A model generated the notes under the pieces. It did no database searches. It was not told where the DNA came from and saw only the letters and a program-made list of their open reading frames with translations. Position numbers and translations under genes: made by a program. Positions 20,975 through 28,305 of a DNA stretch of 31,437 nt are shown here, piece after piece; position 1 is the first letter of the stretch; every line of letters starts with the position of its first letter. The DNA is taken from NCBI GenBank assembly GCA_938036625.1, contig CALHQH010000011.1, forward strand, positions 1 to 31,437, written 5' to 3'. Source of the DNA: an uncultured Candidatus Saccharibacteria bacterium. GTDB lineage: Bacteria; Patescibacteriota; Saccharimonadia; Saccharimonadales; Saccharimonadaceae.

Positions 20975-22642
20975 ATGATTGCCGATATTGCCATTACTGA
21001 GAAGTCGTTTGGGGCGAAGACGCTGATGACGGATGTGAAGTTTAGTGTGAATGATGGCGAGAAGGTGGGCCTAGTGGGGCGCAATGGCGTGGGCAAGTCG
21101 ACGCTGTTTGGCATGCTCACGGGGGCGGACGATGACTATAGTGGCTCGATTATTTTCAAACGTGGCAGTGTGGTGGTAGCGACGGCTCAAGAGCACCACG
21201 ACAGCGGCGATATCACAGTGCTCGAATATATCTTGCGTGGCCTGCCAGAGTATGCGCGCCTGCGCCATATCATCACAACCTACCCCGAGACGATGGGTGA
21301 TAACATGCACAAAATCGAAGCATACACCGCGGCGCTGGAGCGCTTTGGCCAAAAGGGCTTCTACCAGATTGAGGAGTTAGTGGCGGAGGAGCTAAAGAAC
21401 TTCCAAATGGCAGGTTATGGTGAGCGATATCTGGCGAGTTTGAGTGGTGGGCAGAAGCGCCTAGTGGAAGTGGTGAAGATTATGCACGCCCAGGCCGACC
21501 TTGCACTGATCGATGAGCCAACGAACCATATGGATTATGTCGCTAAGAAGCAGTTTATCGACTGGCTCAAGGGCGCGAAGCAAGCAATGCTCGTCATTAC
21601 CCACGACCGAGATGTGCTGACAGAGATGGACCGGATCGTTGAGATAAAAGATGGCACAGCCCTCAGCTACCGAGGCAACTATGATGCCTACCTCCGCCAA
21701 AATGCCTCGGCGACAGGCAACGCGATGCATGAGTATGAGCAGGTCGAGCGGCGGATTGCTAATGTGAAGGATAAGGTCGTGCAATTTCGCCGGTTGAAGG
21801 AGCGAGCGCGTGACCCCGGCACTATTAAGCAATTCAAACAGCGTGAGCAGCAGGCTATGGCCGAGCTTGAGCAGCTCGAGCAGATTGAGAAGCCGACGTT
21901 TTGGATTGATCGCGACAATGTGGCACAGCTGGAGTATAAGATGGCTGATCGCTACCAGAAGTTTAAGGCGCGGACGATTCGCCTCAGTATGCGCGATGGT
22001 GCAATGCGAAGCCAGCGTACACTAGTGGCGGTGCGAGATTTGGCGCTGGGCTATGGTGAACGGATCTTGTTTGAGGGGGTGAACATCGACCTACGTGAGG
22101 GTGAAGCCGTAGAGCTGCGCGGCCGCAATGGTGCGGGCAAGACGACGCTTATTCGAGAACTACTCGCCGCGCAAAGTCTGGTGCAAGACAGAGGTAGCGA
22201 TACGCCAATTGTCTATAGTGGCTCGCTGCAGCTCGATAGCCATATTCGGATTGGCGTGTATGAGCAGGAGATTGCCCCGACGTATCTTGGACTCACACTA
22301 GCCCTGGCGATTGAGCAGATGCACCTCGACCGTGGGTTGCCAATTGGCCAGACCAAGCTCCGCCAACTGATGAGCGACTACCTTTTTGCTGAGACGGATA
22401 GCGATGTGCCGCTCGCCCGCCTCAGTGGTGGGCAGAAGGCGCGTTTCCAGATTATTAGCATGCTAGCTAATGAGCCGCAGCTGCTCATTCTCGATGAACC
22501 TACTAACCACCTCGACCTACCCAGTATCGAAGAGCTCGAAGCGGCGCTGGAGCGCTACACGGGCGCCATCCTCTACGTTAGCCACGACAACTACTTTCGG
22601 CAAAAGCTCGGTGGCGAAGTGGTGCAGATTGGGGCGCAGTAA
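20975..22642 (+). CDS. ABC-F family ATPase (ribosome-associated)
   Basis: The 555-aa protein has two ABC domains in one chain and no membrane segment, the ABC-F plan. Domain 1 has Walker A GRNGVGKS (35-42), signature LSGGQKR (156-162) and Walker B ALIDEPTNHMD (177-187). Domain 2 has GRNGAGKT (383-390), LSGGQKAR (483-490) and LLILDEPTNHLD (503-514). The linker (about 245-345) is helical and charged (VERRIANVKDKVVQFRRLKE), as in the tRNA-contacting P-site linker. Members act on stalled or antibiotic-bound ribosomes, like EttA, Uup and YdiF. The subfamily is not clear. The ATG at 20975 matches the family start and the promoter; upstream codons would be an artificial extension over the divergent ORF. 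No terminator is seen after it. Confidence 0.92.
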   Translation: MIADIAITEKSFGAKTLMTDVKFSVNDGEKVGLVGRNGVGKSTLFGMLTGADDDYSGSIIFKRGSVVVATAQEHHDSGDITVLEYILRGLPEYARLRHIITTYPETMGDNMHKIEAYTAALERFGQKGFYQIEELVAEELKNFQMAGYGERYLASLSGGQKRLVEVVKIMHAQADLALIDEPTNHMDYVAKKQFIDWLKGAKQAMLVITHDRDVLTEMDRIVEIKDGTALSYRGNYDAYLRQNASATGNAMHEYEQVERRIANVKDKVVQFRRLKERARDPGTIKQFKQREQQAMAELEQLEQIEKPTFWIDRDNVAQLEYKMADRYQKFKARTIRLSMRDGAMRSQRTLVAVRDLALGYGERILFEGVNIDLREGEAVELRGRNGAGKTTLIRELLAAQSLVQDRGSDTPIVYSGSLQLDSHIRIGVYEQEIAPTYLGLTLALAIEQMHLDRGLPIGQTKLRQLMSDYLFAETDSDVPLARLSGGQKARFQIISMLANEPQLLILDEPTNHLDLPSIEELEAALERYTGAILYVSHDNYFRQKLGGEVVQIGAQ

Positions 22643-22651
22643 GAGGCAATC

Positions 22652-22765
22652 TCATCGTAAAATATCAACTGCTTCCACACCCCTTCTCTCGAGTACACGC
22701 CTTTTAATATCATGAGAACTCGCATACTTGGTAGACTCACCTCTCGTAGTGGTGAATGTGAGCAT
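22652..22765 (-). CDS. Possible 37-aa ORF or gene remnant
   Basis: On the minus strand between the ABC-F gene and the prepilin-like gene, a frame of 37 codons begins MLTFTTTRGESTKYASS and ends RRGVEAVDILR. The sequence is protein-like, with a charged amphipathic end (HDIKRRVLERRGVE). The frame stays open upstream to a stop about 14 codons before the ATG, reading VEGHRAEKWKLIV. There is no ribosome binding site. It may be the 3' remnant of a lost gene. No homology was recognised. Confidence 0.25.
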   Translation of the reverse strand: MLTFTTTRGESTKYASSHDIKRRVLERRGVEAVDILR

Positions 22766-22809
22766 TACAATAAGCTTCCACTTCTCTGCTCTGTGCCCTT
22801 CTACCTACT

Positions 22810-22827
22810 ACTTCACGTCGGTGAAGT
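22810..22827. repeat. Small inverted repeat upstream of the prepilin-like gene
   Basis: ACTTCAC (22810-22816), loop GTCG, GTGAAGT (22821-22827). A perfect 7-bp palindrome about 90 nt upstream of the -35 box, without a T-run. It could be an operator. Confidence 0.4.
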
Positions 22828-22917
22828 GTGCATTGATTAATTTTAGAATCATGTAAGCTCCAGACATGAGAATCTATCATACGTATACTATACTGTGCAT
22901 AATTTCGTACTAGCATA

Positions 22918-22946
22918 TTGCTTACGGTTGCAATCTACGCTATTGT
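22918..22946 (+). promoter_or_regulatory. Promoter of the prepilin-like RCC1 gene
   Basis: TTGCTT (22918-22923), 17-nt spacer, TATTGT (22941-22946), ending 7 nt before the ATG at 22954. The spacing again suggests a leaderless mRNA. Confidence 0.5.
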
Positions 22947-22953
22947 AGAAGCA

Positions 22954-25218
22954 ATGAGACTGAACAAAGATAGATCAAGCGCGGGGTTTGCCCTGCCAAC
23001 GGTAATCGTGGCATCGGTGGTAGCGATGATGCTACTCCTCGTGGCGGCGTCTGCATCGACGGCGATTCGCGAAGGGCTCTACGCCCAGCACTACCGGCGC
23101 TTGGCCCGTGAGGCGGCCGAGAGTGGTGTTGTCCTTGCCAGCAAATGTCTTGAGCTCAATAACGACCTCGCTCAGTGGTCAGATGCTGCAAAATTGCGAC
23201 CCAATACCGACTGCAAAGGCGCAGTGGTGGCTGGGCGCACGCAGTATGTTCAGCAGGACGGCAATGTGCGTACGACCTTTGAGGTGGGTGAGCCAGAGCG
23301 CCGCGAAGGGAGTATTCAGCGCATTACAGCGGTGGGCCGGACGGAGCTTATCCGCACGACGGATGGCGCAGTATGGAAGAGCTACGAGTATCGCCTGGCA
23401 GGCCAAGCAGGCCTGAGCGCACTGCTCGATAGTGTCTCGTTTGGTTATGCGGCTGGCGGCGGCTTTACACTCAATGGTGCGTTCTTTACCGTCATCGACG
23501 AGTTTGGGCGGCCACGCTCAGCAGGCTTCAATGGCTTTGGTCAGCTTGGTGTCGGCTCGACTACCGACACCCTCACGCTTAAGCAGTTTAATGTCCCTGC
23601 CAACAAGCGCGTCGTACGTACCTACACCAACTTCCTCTCTCATGGTCGTAACCTGTTTGCTCTCACGGAGAATGGCGAGGTATGGGGTGCGGGGCTGCAT
23701 AACTTTGGGCAGATTGGCAACCCGAGCCAAATTATTGCATGGGTAACAAACCCCGTCCAGTTTATACTGCCTGGCAATGACAATGTTGCGACCTTTGTTT
23801 CGCCGCTGGGGATCGTCACCTTTGTTGTGACAGCTAAGGGTAACGTCTATGCGGCTGGCTCTAATGAAAAAGGTGTCGCCGGTATTAACTCGACCGCTCC
23901 GACAATAAAGATGCCAACCAAGATGCCCTTCCCTGAGAAGATTCGGGCCGATGCTCACTCCTGGGCAGTCGACAGCAAAACAGCCTATGCGATTGGTGAG
24001 AGTGGTGCAGTCTATGGCTGGGGTGGTAACGACTTTGGCCAGCTGGCTCAAGGTGACATTAATGAGCGGCACATGCCTGTCCGTTTGGGCGACTTTGGTA
24101 AGCCTGGCAAAACCAAGGCAGTGCAGCTCGCCTTCGACGGCGATACGGTCTATATTCGCGATAGTGCAGGGGCAGTCTACTCGGCGGGCAAGACAAACTA
24201 TGGCCAAGCAGGGGTGCCGACCTTCCGGCTGCGTGCGGGGGTGTCAGACCGTTGCTTGGCGGCGGTGGGGGCAAACCTCAGGACAGAAAAGTGCTCGGGT
24301 GCTGCTGCAAACCAAAAGTGGCACTTCGACCGGACGAATAACGCCCTGCAAGTCGAGTCAAACCCAGGTGGAGGCCAAAACCGCTGTGTCGAAGCAACCG
24401 GCCATAATAATGAAGAGACGCGTATGCGGTGGTGCGCTTGGTGGTCTAATGGCAAGCGCTTCGACTTCCGCTACCCAGCAGGTGCGTGGAGCCATGTCTA
24501 CCTTAGCAATAGCACCGACATTGGTGGCCGAGGCCTATGTGTTGCTGAAGTCAATATCGCGACTGGTGGCGAGACGAGGATGAATTCGTGTGAGTACTAT
24601 GCAGACAGAACATTCTTGCCATACAACCCAACACTCGAGCGTGTCGCGCCGTCTGGAGTAGTAGACATCACAACAGACCAGTACTTTACCACCATGGTCT
24701 ATGCTAACGGCGAGGTTAAGACCTTTGGCCTCAATAACGGTGCACTGGGCAATGGCGTCTATGTCGATACATCCAATCTAGATGCTTACAAGCGTCACGT
24801 ATATAACCCAACCCCAGTCAAGTTCATCCTTCCCTCGGGGGCTAAGGCAGTTTCGTCGTGGACAACCTCCAATGGGCTTAACCCCAAGAATGCTAACACC
24901 TTTGTTGTCACCAGCGATGGCCGTGTCTTTGGGGCGGGCAGCAATGTGACAGGCCAGCTAGGTATTGGGCATATTGGTGGCGGCACTAATGGCATCTACC
25001 CCACTCCGCAGCAAATGCTCGTCCTTGGTACGCAGGGCAACTTAGCATCATATGTGCGCTCGGGCTATGGCACAACGGTGGTCTATACTAACAATCGCAA
25101 GGTCTTTACGGTAGGCAACAACTCCAATGGCCAGCTGGGCGATGACACGACTACCACCAACCCCACACCCCGTGCCAACAAAAACACAAATGCCCAACGC
25201 CACGTGAAGTTCTATTAG
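22954..25218 (+). CDS. Prepilin-like protein with RCC1 propeller interrupted by a ricin-like lectin domain
   Basis: The 754-aa protein opens with a short basic leader and AGFALPTVIVASVVAMMLLL (residues 10-29), a type IV prepilin-type signal (Gly before Phe, then a long hydrophobic helix), most like the PilX-type GxALPT form. Residues about 36-150 resemble a pseudopilin body. RCC1-type repeats (GFNGFGQLGVGS, GLHNFGQIG, GWGGNDFGQLAQGD, GSNVTGQLGIG, NNSNGQLGDD) run over about 165-420 and 565-745. Between them, about 425-560, lies a Cys-rich beta-trefoil-like lectin segment with the QxW-type NQKWHF and repeated RCL/RCVEA/GLCVAE starts. I infer a pilus-tip or surface adhesin that binds sugars. The start at 22954 has a promoter 7 nt upstream; the longer frame from 22918 would add residues overlapping that promoter. 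Type IV pilus assembly genes are not in the window. Confidence 0.82.
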   Translation: MRLNKDRSSAGFALPTVIVASVVAMMLLLVAASASTAIREGLYAQHYRRLAREAAESGVVLASKCLELNNDLAQWSDAAKLRPNTDCKGAVVAGRTQYVQQDGNVRTTFEVGEPERREGSIQRITAVGRTELIRTTDGAVWKSYEYRLAGQAGLSALLDSVSFGYAAGGGFTLNGAFFTVIDEFGRPRSAGFNGFGQLGVGSTTDTLTLKQFNVPANKRVVRTYTNFLSHGRNLFALTENGEVWGAGLHNFGQIGNPSQIIAWVTNPVQFILPGNDNVATFVSPLGIVTFVVTAKGNVYAAGSNEKGVAGINSTAPTIKMPTKMPFPEKIRADAHSWAVDSKTAYAIGESGAVYGWGGNDFGQLAQGDINERHMPVRLGDFGKPGKTKAVQLAFDGDTVYIRDSAGAVYSAGKTNYGQAGVPTFRLRAGVSDRCLAAVGANLRTEKCSGAAANQKWHFDRTNNALQVESNPGGGQNRCVEATGHNNEETRMRWCAWWSNGKRFDFRYPAGAWSHVYLSNSTDIGGRGLCVAEVNIATGGETRMNSCEYYADRTFLPYNPTLERVAPSGVVDITTDQYFTTMVYANGEVKTFGLNNGALGNGVYVDTSNLDAYKRHVYNPTPVKFILPSGAKAVSSWTTSNGLNPKNANTFVVTSDGRVFGAGSNVTGQLGIGHIGGGTNGIYPTPQQMLVLGTQGNLASYVRSGYGTTVVYTNNRKVFTVGNNSNGQLGDDTTTTNPTPRANKNTNAQRHVKFY

Positions 25219-25522
25219 GCAGGGCATGGCTGCGAGAGGTACAACCTCTACTGATTGCTAGTACGAGAGGCTTATATATGCACAAAATAGCGATGTGAGT
25301 GAAAGGTCTCATATTTAGTCAATATATTTTTAAGTATCAGTATTAAATGACGAGTAACTACAAGCAAGAACAAAACATAGCAACACCTGTTTAAAAACGA
25401 TAAATTAGTAACAAGTATGACTGCCTAGGAACCCCTTATTGAGTCAAATAAAAAAGCATGAACAATATATGTATACTACCTATACCTCTCCATTTCCCTC
25501 GTATGTGAGCAGCCAATAGTAA
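25219..25522. other. AT-rich intergenic stretch without a supported gene
   Basis: Just after the prepilin-like gene a small AGAGGT/ACCTCT hairpin (about 25234-25250) is present without a T-run, so it is a weak terminator at best. The rest is AT-rich with no open frame or RNA signature that I recognise. Confidence 0.4.
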
Positions 25523-25551
25523 AACTCACTGCCCTTCCCGAGCAGTGAGTT
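25523..25551 (-). terminator. Intrinsic terminator of the glutaredoxin gene
   Basis: AACTCACTGC (25523-25532), 9-nt loop, GCAGTGAGTT (25542-25551): a perfect 10-bp stem, followed on the minus strand by a short T-run (AGTTTTAC). It lies 20 nt after the stop codon. Confidence 0.75.
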
Positions 25552-25571
25552 GACTGTGATACATAGCCAAG

Positions 25572-25841
25572 CTATGCCTCTGGCAGCAACCCCTTTGCTT
25601 GGAGAAGCTCATCAATCCGAGCTCGGTCGAAGCCATAGACGATCTCACCAGCAATGTCTGTGACTGGGATGCCTTGGGCTTTGCCGCCGGTTTTGGCAGC
25701 GAGCTCGTCCGCAGCGCCAGGTGTTTTCTCGATGTCTTTGATAGTGTAGTGCACGCCAAGCTTGTCGAGATATTGCTTCTCTGTTTTGCAATAGGCGCAC
25801 CACTCTGCGCTATATACTATGACTGATGGTGTTGTATTCAT
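25572..25841 (-). CDS. Glutaredoxin-like thiol-disulfide oxidoreductase
   Basis: The 89-aa protein has the glutaredoxin fold signs in order: VIVYSAEWCAYC with the redox pair Cys15/Cys18, the beta strand YTIKDIEKTPGA, the cis-Pro loop GIPVTD (Pro59) and the helix start GFDRARIDELL. The CAYC motif is a variant of the common CPYC, with Ala in place of Pro. It would reduce disulfides in cytoplasmic proteins such as ribonucleotide reductase; whether glutathione is present in this organism is not known. AAAGGGGAT precedes the ATG and an extended -10 lies 23 nt upstream, so this gene is leadered. A terminator follows. Confidence 0.9.
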   Translation of the reverse strand: MNTTPSVIVYSAEWCAYCKTEKQYLDKLGVHYTIKDIEKTPGAADELAAKTGGKAQGIPVTDIAGEIVYGFDRARIDELLQAKGLLPEA

Positions 25842-25864
25842 ACTTATCCCCTTTCGCTCTTGTT

Positions 25865-25873
25865 AGTATAGCA
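25865..25873 (-). promoter_or_regulatory. Extended -10 promoter of the glutaredoxin gene
   Basis: TGC plus TATACT on the minus strand, 23 nt before the ATG. The leader contains AAAGGGGAT, in contrast to the leaderless genes with the same -10 nonamer. Confidence 0.6.
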
Positions 25874-25958
25874 TGGACGGTAATGGAGTTGGCAAGCGTA
25901 CTGGGCGTAAGGTAAGGCGCGAAGCATCTTCAGTGGTAGTTCTAGTAGGATGGGAAAG

Positions 25959-26165
25959 CTAACCCTCTGTAGTGTGTTGGCTTGTCAGATACCAGCCACC
26001 ATCGTGCGGTGATTGATACGCGCGTAACTGCACATCCAGCTGGTATTTGCGGAGCTCGGTGATGGCGCGCAAGGCAGCTGCGCGGCTCGGGTACCGCTTT
26101 TTGGCCGCTTCATTATGTGGTGGGCGGTAGGACTGGTGTTTGGGCGTTTTATTGCGGCGTGGCAT
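25959..26165 (-). CDS. Small basic protein (68 aa), unknown
   Basis: The protein begins MPRRNKTPKHQSYRPPHN, a basic, probably flexible segment, followed by a compact part with KRYPSRAAALRAITELRKYQ (helix) and LRAYQSPHDGGWYLTSQ (strand-turn-strand). No family is recognised. The charge suggests nucleic-acid or ribosome contact, which is only a guess. The open frame reaches 26402, but TATACT (26172-26177) ends 6 nt before the ATG at 26165, so the extra residues would be upstream of transcription. That places the gene divergent from the ATP synthase operon. Confidence 0.55.
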   Translation of the reverse strand: MPRRNKTPKHQSYRPPHNEAAKKRYPSRAAALRAITELRKYQLDVQLRAYQSPHDGGWYLTSQHTTEG

Positions 26166-26171
26166 AGCTCT

Positions 26172-26177
26172 AGTATA
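26172..26177 (-). promoter_or_regulatory. -10 box, leaderless start of the 68-aa protein gene
   Basis: TATACT on the minus strand, 6 nt before the ATG, without a TG extension (CGTATACT). The remaining 26178-26388 stretch between the divergent promoters shows no other feature. Confidence 0.55.
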
Positions 26178-26388
26178 CGCGGCTTTGCAATGCGATGCCA
26201 GTTGTCTTACACGCATCCTGCTTAAGGAATGGTTATAAAAGTTAATGGAATATAGAAAAGAGCAGTAACTCCACACCAAATCATTACGATCTATGCGTGC
26301 GCTCCATCGGTTCAAGACGTAAAGAAAAGGGTTAGCATACCAAGAGAAGCCAATGCCTTGAGATTCATACCCAACCGCCGCTTCCCTC

Positions 26389-26417
26389 TTTACGTCTGCC
26401 AAGCCTCCTGGTACAAT
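26389..26417 (+). promoter_or_regulatory. Promoter of the ATP synthase operon
   Basis: TTTACG (26389-26394), 17-nt spacer, TACAAT (26412-26417) with a TGG extension. The -10 ends 8 nt before the first ATG, so the operon mRNA starts close to or at the atpI-like start codon. Confidence 0.65.
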
Positions 26418-26425
26418 AGGGCCAT

Positions 26426-26671
26426 ATGAGTACGGAGTCTCGTGAGAATGCCCGCTCGCACGGTAGCCAAGTGGTTAGTGTGCTGTGGCGTACCCTACTT
26501 GGGACAACCTGGCGGATGGCGGTGCCAACTGTTGGGTTATTTTTGCTCGGAGTCTGGGCAGACCGGCAGTTTGCAACCAAGCCATGGCTGATGTTTGCTG
26601 GCTTGGTGGTCGGCATCGCTCTTGCAGCGGGGCTCATCACGCACCAAATTAAGGGAGGTCATCGCACATGA
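26426..26671 (+). CDS. AtpI/AtpZ-like ATP synthase assembly protein
   Basis: The 81-aa membrane protein has two hydrophobic helices, about 30-45 and 55-73, separated by a short loop with GVWADRQFATKP. That layout and its place in front of atpB match the AtpI/AtpZ family, which helps c-ring assembly. Sequence alone would not be enough. It is the first gene of the operon and has no ribosome binding site, in keeping with a leaderless start. Its stop overlaps the atpB start (ATGA at 26668). Confidence 0.7.
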   Translation: MSTESRENARSHGSQVVSVLWRTLLGTTWRMAVPTVGLFLLGVWADRQFATKPWLMFAGLVVGIALAAGLITHQIKGGHRT

Positions 26672-27498
26672 TGTTTTTTGCGGCAGTGCCACACATCTCA
26701 GTCAAGGCAGACGAGGTGTTTTCGATTGCTGGCTGGCCAATTACTAATGCCAATCTCGTTGGCCTATTGGGCCTTGTCCTCTTGGCTTGGCTTATGTTTC
26801 GCACGCGGGCAGCGGTGCTGGGTAAGAAGAAGGCGAATTTTGCAACTCGCTTGACTGTCTGGTGCTTTGAGGGGCTGTACAATACCGTAGGGCAGGTCAT
26901 CCCCAGCAAGAAATGGACGCGGCGCGTTGCTCCCCTTGTTATTACGATGTTCTTCTTTATCGCCGCACAATATTGGCTAGGGTTATTGCCAGTAGTCGGG
27001 CCAGTGATGGTTGGCCATACACCACTGTTCCGTGGCCAAAATGCCGATCTTAATATGACCTTCGCCCTTGCGGCCGTTACGATCGTTATGGCACAGGTAT
27101 ACGCAGCACGCGAGCTTGGCTTTGTGGGCAACCTCAAGCGGTATTTTGTGAACCCCTTGCGCGATCCAATCATGTCCTTTGTGGGGGTTCTTGAGATTAT
27201 AGCAGAGTTCTCGCGCTTACTGAGCCTGTCCTTCCGTCTGTTTGGTAATGTGCTCGCGGGTGAGATTTTGATCGCGATGATCGCCTACCTCACTCAAGTG
27301 GCAATGCCAGCGGTGCTCCAGCCGTTCTATATCTTTGAACTATTTGTTGGTGGCATTCAGGCCTATATATTCTTTATGCTTTCAACCGTGTTTATTTCAC
27401 TCGGATTGGCGCATCACGGCGGTGATGAGGAAAAAGATACGCACTCAAGCACTTCGACTTCTTCAGACGCGAACCTCGTGACCGAAGGAGCAAAATAA
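26668..27498 (+). CDS. atpB: ATP synthase Fo subunit a
   Basis: The stator part of the proton channel. The 276-aa protein has five to six membrane helices and the key helix SRLLSLSFRLFGNVLAGE, whose Arg190 corresponds to the essential Arg of subunit a. FELFVGGIQAYIFFMLSTVF follows as the last conserved helix (displayed within its limit). GGGAGG lies 15 nt before the ATG. The start overlaps the stop of the atpI-like gene by 4 nt, indicating coupled translation. The C-terminus carries a Ser/Thr-rich tail (about 255-276) that looks disordered. Confidence 0.96.
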   Translation: MMFFAAVPHISVKADEVFSIAGWPITNANLVGLLGLVLLAWLMFRTRAAVLGKKKANFATRLTVWCFEGLYNTVGQVIPSKKWTRRVAPLVITMFFFIAAQYWLGLLPVVGPVMVGHTPLFRGQNADLNMTFALAAVTIVMAQVYAARELGFVGNLKRYFVNPLRDPIMSFVGVLEIIAEFSRLLSLSFRLFGNVLAGEILIAMIAYLTQVAMPAVLQPFYIFELFVGGIQAYIFFMLSTVFISLGLAHHGGDEEKDTHSSTSTSSDANLVTEGAK

Positions 27499-27530
27499 CA
27501 TTGGTAATAACTAAATAAGGAGAAGTAATT

Positions 27531-27743
27531 ATGAAAGACATCGCATTTACCCTGGCGTATGCTATTCCAGCAGCGTTTGCTGCGATCGGGTGTGGTTGGA
27601 TTGGTGCCAACGCCATGAAGGCGGCTGGCCGCAACCCAGAGAAGATTAACGACCTACGCACTATGATGATCCTTGGTATTTCGTTTATCGATGCTTTGGC
27701 TATCATTGGTTTTGTGGCCGCGATCGTCGGCAAGGTGATGTAA
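27531..27743 (+). CDS. atpE: ATP synthase Fo subunit c
   Basis: The 70-aa hairpin of two membrane helices forms the rotor ring. The polar loop is GRNPEK (33-38), and the ion-carrying carboxylate is Asp54 in SFIDALAI. No Gln/Ser/Thr sodium ligands are visible in the usual places, so a proton-driven ring is likely. AAGGAG lies 12 nt before the ATG, with a 32-nt gap after atpB. Many bacteria have Glu at this place; Asp is less frequent. Confidence 0.96.
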   Translation: MKDIAFTLAYAIPAAFAAIGCGWIGANAMKAAGRNPEKINDLRTMMILGISFIDALAIIGFVAAIVGKVM

Positions 27744-27756
27744 GGAGTTCGCACTC

Positions 27757-28305
27757 GTGAATACCCTGCACTATTTTGCATCGACAGAGGCGGGTGGTGG
27801 CGATTTGTTCTCGTCGCTTGGTCTTGATTGGCAGCTGTTTGTCCTGCAAATGGTGGCATTTGTGGTGCTGCTCTTGGTCTTGAAGAAGTGGGTCTATCCA
27901 CCGCTGCTCGACATGCTCGATCAGCGCGATGCGAAGATTCGCGATGGCCTCAAAGCAGCCGAGAAAGCCCAAAAGGCAGCCGACGAGACCGAGGAGCGCA
28001 CCGCTGCAATGCTCAAGAAAGCCCGCCACGAGTCGCAAGAAATTGTGACTGCTGCCAAGACTGAGGCAGCCAGCATGGTGAACGACGCCAAAGACGACGC
28101 CCACACGCAGGCCGAGCGCATCTTAGAATCGGCGCGCACCCAGACACAGACAGAGCTGGCCGAGGCCAAGCGGGCACTGCGCCGCGAGATGGTCGACATG
28201 GTCGTCGAGGCAACGCGTGCAGTAACCGCTGAGACTGTTGACGCGTCGAAGGATCGCCAGCTGATCGAGAAGCATCTGACCAAGCTTGATAAGGAGCAAG
28301 GCTGA
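27757..28305 (+). CDS. atpF: ATP synthase Fo subunit b
   Basis: The peripheral stalk subunit, 182 aa. One N-terminal membrane helix (about 27-43, LFVLQMVAFVVLLLVLKKW) is followed by a long charged Ala/Glu/Lys/Arg helix that makes the stalk dimer. A short Gly/Ser segment precedes the membrane helix. The start is a GTG at 27757, supported by AAGGAG overlapping the end of atpE, 9 nt upstream. It overlaps atpH by one base (TGATG). Confidence 0.93.
   Translation: MNTLHYFASTEAGGGDLFSSLGLDWQLFVLQMVAFVVLLLVLKKWVYPPLLDMLDQRDAKIRDGLKAAEKAQKAADETEERTAAMLKKARHESQEIVTAAKTEAASMVNDAKDDAHTQAERILESARTQTQTELAEAKRALRREMVDMVVEATRAVTAETVDASKDRQLIEKHLTKLDKEQG

Noticed and set aside
26166..26402. 79-residue extension of the 68-aa basic protein
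   Set aside because: A -10 box 6 nt before 26165 places the extension outside the transcript; its sequence is unlike the compact C-terminal part.
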